Shown: positions 42,910 to 52,168 of the stretch, in pieces | Position numbering within the stretch: position 1 is the stretch's first letter | Layout of the letters: each line of letters starts with the position of its first letter | Assembly (NCBI RefSeq): GCF_000423065.1 | Contig: NZ_AUHG01000012.1 | Coordinates: 310,001-374,000 of the forward strand | DNA length: 64,000 nucleotides | Direction: 5' to 3' | Origin: Christiangramia echinicola DSM 19838 | GTDB taxonomy: Bacteria; Bacteroidota; Bacteroidia; Flavobacteriales; Flavobacteriaceae | Program-made: the position numbers and the translations under genes | The notes under the pieces: generated by a model | The model's input: the letters and a program-made list of their open reading frames with translations, nothing else | Databases searched by the model: none | Told to the model about the DNA's origin: nothing

Positions 42910-44148
42910 ATGTTCTCACTATTTCGGGAAAATATAAGGATCGCCCTAAATTCCATCAAAAACCAATCTTTAAGAACTATCCTAACTGTTCTTATTATTG
43001 CCATTGGAATAACTGCCCTCGTGGGTATATTAAGTGCCGTAGCGGCTCTTGAAAACACAATAAGCAATGATTTTGCTTCCATGGGTTCGAATACTTTCAA
43101 CCTTCAGCGATATGAATTCCGTACGCAGAGTTCCCGTAATGAGGACAGAAAAGTAAATCCTGTGATAAGCTACCGGGATGTAAAAGAATTTGAGGAAAAG
43201 TTCGAGTATCCCTATACTAAAACGGCAATTTCCTTTACCGGAACATCTTCTGCTGAAATAAAATATGAAAATGAAAAGACCGATCCAGAAATTGCAGTTT
43301 TAGGAGTTAATGAATTCTACCTGGAAAATAGCGGAATTAATGTTGAAGATGGGCGGGAATTCAATGTCTTTGATATAGAGAATAATAATAATGTGGCCGT
43401 CATAGGATCAGATTTTAAAGATGGTATATTTAAAGGATTTGATCCTGTAAACCGTACTATTAGTATACGTGGTGCAAAATTTAAAGTTATCGGGGTTTTA
43501 GAATCTAAAGGAAGTACCTTCGGGAATAACCAGGATCTAAGAGTATTTATTCCAATTCAACATGCTCGTTCCATTTTTTCTCAACCCAATATAAATTACA
43601 GTTTAAGTGTAAAAGTTGAAGACAAGGAATTACTGGATTCTGCAATGGATGAAGCAATTATTACATTCAGAAATATTCGTGCTTTAAACCCTAAAGAAGA
43701 AAATAATTTCGGACTAGAACGCAGCGATGATCTTATTAATAGAATTTTATCTATCACCGGCGCTTTAAATGTAGCAGCCTGGATCATTTCTATAATCACC
43801 ATTTTTGGTTCGTCAATAGCATTAATGAATATTATGCTTGTAACCGTAACCGAAAGAACACGAGAAATTGGAGTTCGTAAAGCACTTGGAGCTAAGAAGA
43901 ATACTATTGCTACGCAGTTCTTTTTAGAAACCCTGGTGATTGGTCAAATTGGAGGTTTATTAGGAATTCTCCTGGGAATAGGAATTGGTTACGCTGTAGC
44001 AACTTCTCTCGACTTCGCCTTTACTACTCCATGGAAAGCAATGCTTTGGGCAACAGGGATTACTATACTTGTAGCAATACTTGCAGGAAGTTACCCGGCA
44101 GCGAAAGCAGCAAAACAGGATCCAATAGAATCACTTAGATACGAATAA
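42910..44148 (+). CDS. ABC transporter permease (MacB/FtsX-type)
   Basis: A 412-residue permease with an N-terminal helix (about residues 20-42), a large periplasmic domain (about 45-275) and three C-terminal helices (about 285-400). The motif MNIMLVTVTERTREIGVRKALGAKKNTIATQFFLE is the MacB/LolC-type FtsX signature. Such permeases work as mechanotransmitters for export or lipoprotein release. No ATPase gene is adjacent, so its partner must be encoded elsewhere. The downstream gene is convergent and directly abuts it. Confidence 0.9.
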   Translation: MFSLFRENIRIALNSIKNQSLRTILTVLIIAIGITALVGILSAVAALENTISNDFASMGSNTFNLQRYEFRTQSSRNEDRKVNPVISYRDVKEFEEKFEYPYTKTAISFTGTSSAEIKYENEKTDPEIAVLGVNEFYLENSGINVEDGREFNVFDIENNNNVAVIGSDFKDGIFKGFDPVNRTISIRGAKFKVIGVLESKGSTFGNNQDLRVFIPIQHARSIFSQPNINYSLSVKVEDKELLDSAMDEAIITFRNIRALNPKEENNFGLERSDDLINRILSITGALNVAAWIISIITIFGSSIALMNIMLVTVTERTREIGVRKALGAKKNTIATQFFLETLVIGQIGGLLGILLGIGIGYAVATSLDFAFTTPWKAMLWATGITILVAILAGSYPAAKAAKQDPIESLRYE

Positions 44149-44622
44149 TTAACTTTCTACAATATCCTCGAAATACCCATATAATTTTCCCTGAGTGATA
44201 TTTGCTCCTTGCTTGATCAAAGCGAAAATATCTTTATTCCTGTCTTCACTAATAGCCTTGGTGGAAGTATAGATATTTACAGTTTCATCCATAAGATTAG
44301 TCTGCAACCATTGATATCCTTCCCTGGTTGTAATATCTATCGCCTCATTTTCAACTTTAATCGCTATAAGCTCGATGGTTGCCGTATTAATGTGAAAAAG
44401 GAAGATCTGGTTAGAAGAAAAATGCTCGAGATATTCTACTTTATTTAAAACCCCTTCCCAGATAAGGTCACTAAAGATATCCAGTTCTTCTTCAGCTGCC
44501 TCTGGTTTATCCTTTTTAATTTGCTCCCATTCATTGGCAGTAATAGATTGTGTCGCCAGGAAATTGATAAATTCCTGGTGCATTTCTTCAAACTGCTCTT
44601 TTGTTAATCTTGCGTATTTCAT
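44149..44622 (-). CDS. DUF6495 family protein
   Basis: A 157-residue cytoplasmic protein, strongly acidic, with no signal or membrane segment. The start MKYARLTKEQFEEMHQEFIN and WEQIKKDKPEAAEEELDIFS are characteristic of the flavobacterial DUF6495 family. No catalytic motif is visible and function is unknown. It lies between the convergent permease gene and the ribosomal protein operon, from which it is separated by a terminator. Confidence 0.8.
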   Translation of the reverse strand: MKYARLTKEQFEEMHQEFINFLATQSITANEWEQIKKDKPEAAEEELDIFSDLIWEGVLNKVEYLEHFSSNQIFLFHINTATIELIAIKVENEAIDITTREGYQWLQTNLMDETVNIYTSTKAISEDRNKDIFALIKQGANITQGKLYGYFEDIVES

Positions 44623-44632
44623 ACTATAGTTT

Positions 44633-44675
44633 AAAAAAAGAAAAGCCCACTCAAAAAATGAGCAGGCTTTTTTCT
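44633..44675 (-). terminator. Terminator after the ribosomal protein operon
   Basis: AAAAGCC...CTCA pairs with TGAG...GGCTTTT (44,641-44,671, one internal CA mismatch), flanked by A and T runs. It lies just after rplI on the minus strand. Confidence 0.75.
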
Positions 44676-44689
44676 ATAAGTAAAATAAA

Positions 44690-45139
44690 TTAAGCGTCTC
44701 CTACAACGTCGAAAGAAAAGTTAGAAACTACTTCACGGTGAAAACGTAAAGTTGCATCATACTGTCCTAAACGCTTGATGTTTCCACCGGCGATGCTAAT
44801 ATATTTCTTTTCAATCTCTACACCTTCTTTAGCAAGAGCGTCAGCTAGATCACCATTAGTGATAGAACCAAATAACTTATCACCTGCACCTGCCTTAGCA
44901 GTGATCTTGATCTCAAGATTGTTAAGTTTTTCAGCTTGCTTCTTAGCTTCGTCAATATGCTTTTGTTCTTTATAGGCACGCTGCTTCAAAGTTTCAGATA
45001 AAACTTTTCTTGCAGAAGGAGTTGCCAATTCAGCGTATCCATGTGGAATAAGATAATTTCTACCGTAACCGTTCTTAACAGCCACTACATCATCTTTAAA
45101 ACCTAGATTGTCTACGTCTTTTTTAAGTATTACGTCCAT
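44690..45139 (-). CDS. rplI: Ribosomal protein bL9
   Basis: A 149-residue L9 protein: MDVILKKDVDNLGFKDDVVAVKNGYGRNYLIPHGYAELA is the classic N-terminal domain, followed by the long connecting helix and C-terminal domain. It binds 23S rRNA in the large subunit. It is the last gene of the rpsF-rpsR-rplI operon and is followed by a terminator. Confidence 0.97.
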   Translation of the reverse strand: MDVILKKDVDNLGFKDDVVAVKNGYGRNYLIPHGYAELATPSARKVLSETLKQRAYKEQKHIDEAKKQAEKLNNLEIKITAKAGAGDKLFGSITNGDLADALAKEGVEIEKKYISIAGGNIKRLGQYDATLRFHREVVSNFSFDVVGDA

Positions 45140-45151
45140 AACTGCCTCTTT

Positions 45152-45451
45152 TTATTTTAATAAATCACCTACGTAAGGCATTAATGCTAAGTGACGAGCA
45201 CGTTTAACCGCTGTTGCCACTTTTCTCTGAAACTTTAAAGAAGTACCTGTTAAACGACGAGGTAACAATTTACCCTGCTCGTTTACAAAGCCCATTAAGA
45301 AATCAGGATCTTTGTAATCAATGTACTTAATACCAGATCTTTTGAATCTACAGTATTTTTTAGCTTTGGTTGTTTCTATATTAAGAGGAGTAAGATACCT
45401 GATCTCTCCATCTTTTTTTCCTTTTGCTTGTTGTTCAATAGATGTTGCCAT
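45152..45451 (-). CDS. rpsR: Ribosomal protein bS18
   Basis: A 99-residue S18 with the conserved core [20 protein letters not shown] and [35 protein letters not shown]. It binds with S6 in the small-subunit platform. It lies between rpsF and rplI with short gaps. Confidence 0.97.
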   Translation of the reverse strand: MATSIEQQAKGKKDGEIRYLTPLNIETTKAKKYCRFKRSGIKYIDYKDPDFLMGFVNEQGKLLPRRLTGTSLKFQRKVATAVKRARHLALMPYVGDLLK

Positions 45452-45453
45452 GA

Positions 45454-45792
45454 TTACGCTTTTTCCTTGTTACGTTTTCTTCTTTTTTCAGCCCAGGCGA
45501 TAGCATGCTTATCTAACTTCACAGTTAGGTAACGCATCATACGCTCTTCTCTTCTGAATTCTAACTCTAGCGGCTCAATAGCATCACCAGGAGCTTTGTA
45601 TTCAAATAAGTGATAAAAACCACTTTTCTTGTGTTGGATTGCATAAGCCAGTTTTCTTAGGCCCCAATCTTCTTTAGCTACCATCTCAGCTCCTTTAGAA
45701 ACAAGAAAATCTTCGTATTTCTTAACTGTCTCCTTTATCTGCTCATCAGATAAAACGGGATTCAAGATGAAAACAGTTTCATAATTGTTCAT
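45454..45792 (-). CDS. rpsF: Ribosomal protein bS6
   Basis: A 112-residue S6 ([44 protein letters not shown]). It is the first gene of the operon and has a clear promoter upstream (45,821-45,850). Unlike in proteobacteria no ssb or priB lies between rpsF and rpsR, as is usual in Bacteroidetes. Confidence 0.97.
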   Translation of the reverse strand: MNNYETVFILNPVLSDEQIKETVKKYEDFLVSKGAEMVAKEDWGLRKLAYAIQHKKSGFYHLFEYKAPGDAIEPLELEFRREERMMRYLTVKLDKHAIAWAEKRRKRNKEKA

Positions 45793-45820
45793 AAAATTAT
45801 TCTTTAAATTAAATCGGGTG

Positions 45821-45850
45821 CAAAAATATAATTAATAATCCATATTTCAA
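45821..45850 (-). promoter_or_regulatory. Promoter of rpsF-rpsR-rplI
   Basis: On the minus strand TTG (45,850-45,848) is followed after 19 bases by TATTTTTG (45,828-45,821). This fits the Bacteroidetes TTG/TAnnTTTG consensus at ideal spacing, and lies about 29 bases before the rpsF start. Confidence 0.75.
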
Positions 45851-45931
45851 AGCTTATTAAGAAGGATAAAACACTATTTATATCGGTGAAAATTTATTTT
45901 ACCTTGTATTTCTTATTTTTAATGAGTAATA

Positions 45932-46666
45932 TTGTTAGTGACTAACCTATTAACCGTGGAAGAAGTATTACTTAAATGTGCTGTTGTAGATGACTCTAGC
46001 CTCCAAAGGCTATCAATTGTCAAGTTGATAAAAGATCATCCCAACTTAAAATTAGTAGCAGAATATAATAACGCAATCGAAACCAAAAATGGTTTACTTG
46101 ATACAGAAACAGATCTAATATTTCTGGATATTGAGATGCCTATTTTGTCTGGTTTTGAACTTTTAGATAACCTTCCGAACAAACCACAAATTATATTCGT
46201 AACCGGGAAGACCAAATATGCCTTTAAAGCATTTGATTATGATGCTGTGGATTATATACATAAACCGGTAACTAAAGACAGGTTTAGTAATGCGGTAAAT
46301 AAAGCCGTAAATCTTTATAAACTTAAACACCAGACTGCTGTTCCAGAAGATGACGACTTTATCTTTGTTAAGAGTAATCTTAAAAACAGAAAAGTATTCC
46401 TTAGTAAACTAAAGTATATTCAGGCGCTTGGTGATTATGTAAAGTTTGTTACTGAAAAAGACAATTTTGTAGTACTGGCTACTATGAAGAGTTTTGAAAA
46501 GCAATTGCCTAACGAAAGATTCTTAAGAACTCACAAGTCTTATATTGTAAATCTGGATAAGATTGAAAGATACAACAGTAAGAACATAGAGATCGATAAA
46601 GAAAAATTACCTCTTAGTCGCCATAAGAAAGCGAATCTTGTAGAAGCATTAAGCGCCATACAATAG
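45932..46666 (+). CDS. LytTR-type response regulator
   Basis: A two-domain regulator: receiver (CAVVDDSSLQRLSIVKLI, phosphoacceptor in IFLDIEMPILSGFELL, Thr/Lys at VTGKTKY and HKPVTK) and C-terminal LytTR DNA-binding domain from about residue 140 (DFIFVKSNLKNRKVFLSKLKYIQALGDYVKF, RTHKSYIVNLDKI). The start is uncertain: TTG at 45,932, GTG at 45,938 or GTG at 45,956 are all possible and no ATG is available. GTG at 45,956 (reading MEEVLLKCAVVDD) fits the receiver start best. No histidine kinase is adjacent. Confidence 0.88.
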   Translation: MLVTNLLTVEEVLLKCAVVDDSSLQRLSIVKLIKDHPNLKLVAEYNNAIETKNGLLDTETDLIFLDIEMPILSGFELLDNLPNKPQIIFVTGKTKYAFKAFDYDAVDYIHKPVTKDRFSNAVNKAVNLYKLKHQTAVPEDDDFIFVKSNLKNRKVFLSKLKYIQALGDYVKFVTEKDNFVVLATMKSFEKQLPNERFLRTHKSYIVNLDKIERYNSKNIEIDKEKLPLSRHKKANLVEALSAIQ

Positions 46667-46690
46667 AGAAAATATTACCCTGTTATATAT

Positions 46691-46719
46691 AAAGCCACTC
46701 CTAAAGTGGCTTTTTTTTA
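46691..46719. terminator. Terminator between LytTR regulator and priA
   Basis: AAAGCCACT (46,691-46,699) pairs with AGTGGCTTT (46,705-46,713), then a T run. The T run overlaps the priA stop codon, so it serves the + strand gene strongly and may also act for the minus strand. Confidence 0.85.
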
Positions 46720-49170
46720 TTGCGGATCTACATTCACCACTACCCTAACCGACCTATAAGCACCAATAGAATTAAAGGTTTTTAGAATACGGTGAACCAT
46801 TTTTTTTGTTTTCCCCAATGATTGCTTCTTCGGAATCTTGATAAGTATATTCTTATAATATTCATTCCTGATTCTCGCTACAGGAGGGAATTCCGGACCT
46901 AATACATATCTATCAAAGACATTCTCTAGTGCCCTGGCCAACCATTCTGCAGCTTCATTGGTTTTAGAATAATCCCTGCATTTTAGTGTTAACCGTATTA
47001 AGCGAAAATATGGAGGATATTGATATTGATAGCGGTCTTCCAGCTGTTCCTTATACATTTCAGCATAATTACCAGTAGATACCTGCTGAATGATCTGGTG
47101 ATGCGGATTATAAGTTTGAATAAGTACTTTACCTCTCTTCTTAGTTCTACCCGCCCTGCCAGCAACCTGCAGCATTAGCTGAAAACTTCTCTCATGTGCT
47201 CGAAAGTCGGGAAAATTCAAAAGATTATCTGCATTCATAATTCCTACAAGACTTACTTTTCTGAAATCAAGTCCTTTTGTAAGCATTTGCGTACCTATTA
47301 AAATATCGGTTTCCTCATTTTCAAAGGAAGCGATGATCTTTTCGTAGGCATATTTTCCACGCGTAGTATCCTGATCCATTCTACCTATACTGTGCTTTGG
47401 AAAAAGCGCTTTCAATTCTGTTTCCACCTGTTCAGTTCCAAAACCTTTTGTAGTGACCTCATTACTGCTACAAGCCATGCATTGATGCTGCATAGCAATA
47501 TGATAACCACAATAATGACAACGCAACTGATTATTATGACTATGATAAGTCAAACTAACATCGCAATTTGGGCATTGAGGAGAATGCCCGCAGGTATTAC
47601 ATTCCATAATTGGAGAAAAACCACGCCGGTTCTGAAAAAGAATTACCTGCTCACCTTCCTTTAAGCTTTCCCGGATTTCCTCAATAAGCCTGTCTGAAAA
47701 ATGGCCGGTCATCCTCTTTTTTCTATGGGCCGTTTTTATATCCACTACTTCAACCTCTGGCATTAAAACATCTCCATAACGTCTATTTAGCTGGACTAAC
47801 GCATATTTGTTGTGTTCTGCGTTAAAATAAGATTCAATAGAAGGAGTAGCTGAACCCAGAACAATATTTGCTTTGAACATATTTGCCAGGACTACAGCCG
47901 CATCACGGGCATGGTATCTTGGCGCAGGATCAAACTGCTTGAAGGTTGATTCATGCTCTTCATCTACGACAATCACTCCCAGATCCTGAAATGGAAGAAA
48001 TATACAGGACCTCGCCCCTATCACAATTTTTCCTTTTTCTGAATTATCCAGAACCTTACGATAAATTTCGACTCTTTCGTTCAGGGAATATTTACTATGA
48101 TATACCAATACTCTATCCCCGAAATAATTTTGAAGTCTTTTAATAAGCTGGGTAGTAAGCGCAATTTCCGGAAGGAGATACAATGCCTGCTTTCCTTTAT
48201 TTATTGCTTCCTCAATTAGCTTAATGTATATCTCTGTCTTTCCAGATGAAGTCACTCCATGTAAAAGACATACTCTATCTTCCTCAAAATTCTGTCTTAT
48301 TTCGTTAAAGGCCTGCTGCTGGGCATTATTAAAGTTGATCTCATGCGAAATGATCTCTCCCGAAAATTTTACACGATCTGTTTCCTGGTAAAATTCTTCA
48401 AAAATATCCTTATCAATAAGACTTTTTAATACGGCCGAACTTGCCCCAGATTCCTTTAATAGATTTTTTACTTTAAGGGATTTCTTAGATTTTGCAGTGA
48501 TAGCAAAATACGAAAGCAGGATTTCTCTTTGTTTAGGTGCACGGGAAAGTTCATCCAGCAATTTGTGCATTTCAGCTTCTGCCTCATAGGTTGGATTTAA
48601 CCTAACGTAGCGAATTTCCTTAGGCTTAAATTGTTCATAGATCTCCTGATTAAGATCCACAAGCCCTTTAGATACCAGTTTATTGATAACCGGCAACACT
48701 TTTTTTCTATCCAGTAATTGCTCAATCTCCTGGATCTTCATAGAAGATTGTCTTTGCAATGCTTCTATCACAAGATATTCATCATCGTTAAGGACTTCAG
48801 ATGCTATTTCAACGTCCTTAGATAACTTAACAATACTTTCGCTTTCAAGTAAAAATGCTCCCGGCAGAGCCGCTCTCATAACCTCCCCTTCTGTACATAG
48901 ATAATAAGCCGACAGCCAGGTCCAGAATTTCAGCTGATTTTGAGTGAGTAAAGGTTTTTCATCAAGAATCTGATGTATTGGCTTAGCCTCGTAGACTTCA
49001 GGTGGAATTTGGTGTACTTCAGCTACTATACCTGTATATATCCTGTTTTTCCCAAATTGAACCGCCAATCGCATCCCAGGCTGAATAAACCTAGATTCCT
49101 CTTCAGTCAAGCTATAGGTGAATCGGTTATCCAAGGGCAACGGTAAGATAAGATCAGCGAAATAGGACAT
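46717..49170 (-). CDS. priA: Primosomal protein N' (PriA helicase)
   Basis: An 817-residue replication-restart helicase. The N-terminal DNA-binding domain (LPLDNRFTYSL), Walker A (LLHGVTSSGKTEIYI, about residue 305), DEEH box (VVDEEHESTFKQFDPAPRYHARDAA) and the zinc-binding Cys cluster (CNTCGHSPQCPNCDVSLTYH, CHYCGYH, CMAC) are all present, as are the C-terminal helicase motifs (GTQMLTKGLDF, QVAGRAGR). It reloads the replisome at stalled forks. The gene stands alone, preceded by a long hairpin. Confidence 0.96.
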   Translation of the reverse strand: MSYFADLILPLPLDNRFTYSLTEEESRFIQPGMRLAVQFGKNRIYTGIVAEVHQIPPEVYEAKPIHQILDEKPLLTQNQLKFWTWLSAYYLCTEGEVMRAALPGAFLLESESIVKLSKDVEIASEVLNDDEYLVIEALQRQSSMKIQEIEQLLDRKKVLPVINKLVSKGLVDLNQEIYEQFKPKEIRYVRLNPTYEAEAEMHKLLDELSRAPKQREILLSYFAITAKSKKSLKVKNLLKESGASSAVLKSLIDKDIFEEFYQETDRVKFSGEIISHEINFNNAQQQAFNEIRQNFEEDRVCLLHGVTSSGKTEIYIKLIEEAINKGKQALYLLPEIALTTQLIKRLQNYFGDRVLVYHSKYSLNERVEIYRKVLDNSEKGKIVIGARSCIFLPFQDLGVIVVDEEHESTFKQFDPAPRYHARDAAVVLANMFKANIVLGSATPSIESYFNAEHNKYALVQLNRRYGDVLMPEVEVVDIKTAHRKKRMTGHFSDRLIEEIRESLKEGEQVILFQNRRGFSPIMECNTCGHSPQCPNCDVSLTYHSHNNQLRCHYCGYHIAMQHQCMACSSNEVTTKGFGTEQVETELKALFPKHSIGRMDQDTTRGKYAYEKIIASFENEETDILIGTQMLTKGLDFRKVSLVGIMNADNLLNFPDFRAHERSFQLMLQVAGRAGRTKKRGKVLIQTYNPHHQIIQQVSTGNYAEMYKEQLEDRYQYQYPPYFRLIRLTLKCRDYSKTNEAAEWLARALENVFDRYVLGPEFPPVARIRNEYYKNILIKIPKKQSLGKTKKMVHRILKTFNSIGAYRSVRVVVNVDPQ

Positions 49171-49200
49171 TTAAAATATCGGTTGGTTCATATAAAGAAT

Positions 49201-49302
49201 AAAGCTGTTCTTAAGTTCAACTTACTTTCTAACTAGAGATTCAAAAATATCAAGAATCTTTAGTTTTTTTGAAAGTAAAACTGAAAGTTTAAGAACAGCT
49301 TT
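49201..49302. repeat. Long imperfect hairpin between priA and DUF2147 gene
   Basis: AAAGCTGTTCTTAA (49,201-49,214) pairs with its exact reverse complement at 49,289-49,302, and the inner arms (CTTACTTTC and GAAAGTAA) pair further. The stem would be over 25 bp with a ~40-base loop. It probably ends minus-strand transcription of the upstream genes, but it could also be a small repeat element. Confidence 0.6.
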
Positions 49303-49317
49303 TAATTTCTTAGAATA

Positions 49318-49743
49318 TTATTTGGCTCTGCGCCACTTCTTAGTTCTATAGAATAGTGAGATATAACCTCTAACCTTTAAAACATCTGGATTATCATCGT
49401 CAAGCCAAATCTTGCAACGGTATTCTTTACCAGATTTTGGGTCAACAATCGTTCCGCCTACATACTCATCTCCATCCTTTTCCAGTCCTTTCATCAACTC
49501 CATACCTTCTATGGGCTCATTCTTTAGATCTCCCTCGCATTTGGTACAAACACGATCTCGATCTTCTTCCTTCATTATCCTGTCTACCTTTCCAAAGACC
49601 TTATTTTCTTTTTCATAGATATGGATAATAGAATTCACCTTTCCTTGTTCGTTGGTGTTCTCCCATTTCCCAAGCACAGTTTGTGATTGAACGGGAAAAC
49701 TGAGAAATAATAAAAGAATTATTTTAAGGGGCAGGTACTTCAT
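49318..49743 (-). CDS. DUF2147 secreted protein
   Basis: A 141-residue protein with a signal peptide (ending VQSQ) and a compact beta-barrel-like DUF2147 domain (GKWENTNEQGKVNSIIHIYEKENKVFGKVDRI, CKIWLDDDNPDVLKVRGY). A pair of Cys (CTKC) lies near residue 73. DUF2147 proteins are periplasmic with unclear role. It follows the chalcone-isomerase-like gene by one base, so the two are an operon. Confidence 0.85.
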   Translation of the reverse strand: MKYLPLKIILLLFLSFPVQSQTVLGKWENTNEQGKVNSIIHIYEKENKVFGKVDRIMKEEDRDRVCTKCEGDLKNEPIEGMELMKGLEKDGDEYVGGTIVDPKSGKEYRCKIWLDDDNPDVLKVRGYISLFYRTKKWRRAK

Positions 49744-49744
49744 A

Positions 49745-50305
49745 TTATTTACCTAGCATGGCTTCTTTAAGATCATCATCGGCAGGTCTGTTAGACAACC
49801 AAATTCCGAAAAGAGCCTTTTTGAAATCCATACCCTCAATAGTTCCTAATTCCTTATCATTCTTATAAGCTACTACACCTTTAGAGGGCATATAAACAAT
49901 ATCGAAAACATCATTTTTCTTGATCTCTTCCATAAAGAACCCCTGGAATTTTTTAATCTCAGCAGATAAAGGTTTGGTATTTCCACCAGTAGAATTCTGA
50001 AAACCTTCATTCACGGCATCCATCATTTTCTCACTGGTAATTAGCTTAGAAACTATATGTAATTTAATACTCATAGGTTCGTTTGCTGAAACAATAGCAG
50101 ATGCATCTGAAGATTTTTTTGCAAGATACAGGCCTCCAGCATAAAGGTCTATCCACAATTTTTCTCTGACACCTGCACCATTAAGATTTAGGGTTTGTCC
50201 CTGGTAAGTTTCACTATTTGGAAGATTAACTCCTCCTACTTCGGTTTGAGCTGAAGTCAAACCAGCACTCATTAGAGCGATAAAAACAAAAATTATTTTT
50301 TTCAT
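49745..50305 (-). CDS. Chalcone isomerase-family protein
   Basis: A 186-residue secreted protein: signal peptide (ending TSAQ), then the chalcone isomerase-like fold (LNLNGAGVREKLWIDLYAGGLYL, SIKLHIVSKLITSEKM, FDIVYMPSKGV, ALFGIWLSNRPADDDLKEAMLG). Bacterial members are not true chalcone isomerases; they are likely lipid- or fatty-acid-binding. It forms a pair with the DUF2147 gene, a common flavobacterial arrangement. Confidence 0.85.
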   Translation of the reverse strand: MKKIIFVFIALMSAGLTSAQTEVGGVNLPNSETYQGQTLNLNGAGVREKLWIDLYAGGLYLAKKSSDASAIVSANEPMSIKLHIVSKLITSEKMMDAVNEGFQNSTGGNTKPLSAEIKKFQGFFMEEIKKNDVFDIVYMPSKGVVAYKNDKELGTIEGMDFKKALFGIWLSNRPADDDLKEAMLGK

Positions 50306-50331
50306 TATTAAGGGTTTAGTTTGGTTTAAAG

Positions 50332-51258
50332 TTATTTAAAATTTTTCTTCAGTTTAATTAAAGATGCATTTAGTTCAAAACCTAATAGTAACATATTAGA
50401 ATTTAACCATATATAGAACATCAAAATTAAAAGCGCGCCAATAGAGCCGTATAATTCGTTATAATTTGAAAAGTTTGTAATATACAAACTAAATAAAAAT
50501 GTGGTTATCATTATTAATATCGTGGTAAACAAAGCTCCCACTGAAAAGAACCTGGCTTGCCTTGCTTCCCTGGTCCCGAAGTAATAAAGTATTGCCACCG
50601 CTGTATAAATTAATATCACAAAACCGATATATTTTATTAGATCTGCTCCAAAACCATCAGAATTCACAATTCCCAGGGAGTTAAGATCATCTATAGCATA
50701 GGTTATATAAACTGCTCCTATTACAGATGTGAGCAACAACAGTGCCAATATAACCGAAACTCCCACAGCTACAGCATATTGACGTGGTATGGATCGATTT
50801 GTTTTAGTATGGTAGCTAAATTCAAAACCTGTAAAGATCGCATTAACACCATTGGTCATTAAAAAAATAGACAATATAAAGGCTACAGAAAGCAATCCAC
50901 CGCGGGGAGTACTAGCGATATCCTCGAAAATAGTTCCAAAAAAATCAGAAGTCTCGGGAGGCAAAAGATTTTCATCCATGAACACTAAAAACTTTATCTG
51001 GAAATCATCAATAAAGGTTATATATGGAATTAGGTTCAGTACAAATAACAGGAACGGGAATATGGCCATGAAAAAGCTAAACGCGATAGAACTGGCTCTG
51101 GTAGAAAAAGTTCCTCGCACTATCCCACCCCAATATATAATCCATAAATTATAAAGCGATAAACCTTCTAAACCCGGCAAAATAATCTTCTTGGTCTTTC
51201 GCTTCCACCAATCTGAAAAATTTTCAAGTTTGCTTTTAATCGCTTTTTGTGGGGCCAT
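50332..51258 (-). CDS. YihY/BrkB family membrane protein
   Basis: A 308-residue integral membrane protein with six helices and the conserved YihY motif (FSTRASSIAFSFFMAIFPFLLFVLNLIPYI). It was once called RNase BN by error; function is not proven, and members may transport lipids or ions. It overlaps or abuts nadC (1 base gap), with which it is probably co-transcribed. Confidence 0.88.
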   Translation of the reverse strand: MAPQKAIKSKLENFSDWWKRKTKKIILPGLEGLSLYNLWIIYWGGIVRGTFSTRASSIAFSFFMAIFPFLLFVLNLIPYITFIDDFQIKFLVFMDENLLPPETSDFFGTIFEDIASTPRGGLLSVAFILSIFLMTNGVNAIFTGFEFSYHTKTNRSIPRQYAVAVGVSVILALLLLTSVIGAVYITYAIDDLNSLGIVNSDGFGADLIKYIGFVILIYTAVAILYYFGTREARQARFFSVGALFTTILIMITTFLFSLYITNFSNYNELYGSIGALLILMFYIWLNSNMLLLGFELNASLIKLKKNFK

Positions 51259-51259
51259 A

Positions 51260-52117
51260 TTATACGGCTTTTAAGCTCAGGTCTAGATTGTACACAGAAT
51301 GCGTAAGGGCTCCGCTGGAAATAAAGTCAACTCCACACTCCGCATAGCTTCTAGCGGTCTCGAGTGTAATACCGCCACTGGACTCTGTTAGGCACTTACC
51401 ATTTATAAGGTCTACTGCCTTACGGGTATCTTCATAATTGAAATTATCGATAAGTATTCTATAAACCCCATCAGATCTTAAGATCTCTCTAATCTCATCC
51501 ATATTCCTGGCTTCGACTATAATTTTAAGATCCAGATCTTTTTCTATCAAATAATTCGTGGTCTTCTGGATAGCCTTCGTTATCCCCCCAGCAAAGTCTA
51601 TATGATTATCTTTTAGCATCACCATATCATAAAGTGCAAAACGGTGATTCTCTCCTCCTCCAATTTTCACTGCCCATTTTTCTATAGCACGAATTCCAGG
51701 AGTAGTTTTCCTGGTATCTAAGATTTTAGTCTTTGTACCCTCAAGTTTCTTAACAAATTCGGAAGTTTTCGTAGCTATTGCGCTCATTCTTTGCATAGCA
51801 TTAAGCACTAATCTTTCAGCTTTTAAAATAGACTGTGAGCTGCCTTTAACATAAAATGCGACATCACCCTTCTTAATAGGATCCCCATCCTTTAAAATTT
51901 GCTCAATTTCCATTTCAGGATCCACATAATTAAAAACTCTTTTAGCAAATTCAACTCCGGCCAGGATTCCCTGATCTTTCACCAGTAATTTAGCTTTTCC
52001 AGTTGCATTAGTAGGAATACAGGCAAGGGAACTGTGATCACCGTCACCAACATCCTCTCGTATTGCGTTATTAATAATTAATTCAATTTCTTTTTCGAAT
52101 TGTTCCGGTGAGATCAT
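51260..52117 (-). CDS. nadC: Nicotinate-nucleotide pyrophosphorylase (quinolinate phosphoribosyltransferase)
   Basis: A 285-residue enzyme of NAD biosynthesis that turns quinolinate and PRPP into nicotinate mononucleotide. Motifs: EDVGDGDHSSLACIP, LNAMQRMSAIATKT, TRKTTPGIRAIEKWAVKIGGGENHRFALYDMVMLKDNH and ESSGGITLETARSYAECGVDFIS. All active-site Arg, Lys and His regions are intact. It faces rlmH divergently across 50 bases. Confidence 0.95.
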   Translation of the reverse strand: MISPEQFEKEIELIINNAIREDVGDGDHSSLACIPTNATGKAKLLVKDQGILAGVEFAKRVFNYVDPEMEIEQILKDGDPIKKGDVAFYVKGSSQSILKAERLVLNAMQRMSAIATKTSEFVKKLEGTKTKILDTRKTTPGIRAIEKWAVKIGGGENHRFALYDMVMLKDNHIDFAGGITKAIQKTTNYLIEKDLDLKIIVEARNMDEIREILRSDGVYRILIDNFNYEDTRKAVDLINGKCLTESSGGITLETARSYAECGVDFISSGALTHSVYNLDLSLKAV

Positions 52118-52127
52118 ATTCTCTGCT

Positions 52128-52135
52128 TATTTTTG
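52128..52135 (+). promoter_or_regulatory. -7 element before rlmH
   Basis: TATTTTTG matches TAnnTTTG, about 33 bases before the rlmH ATG in the divergent nadC-rlmH gap. The nearest TTG is 25 bases upstream, longer than ideal. Confidence 0.4.
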
Positions 52136-52168
52136 TAAATGTAGTAAAGTCTGTACTAAAATCACGGG

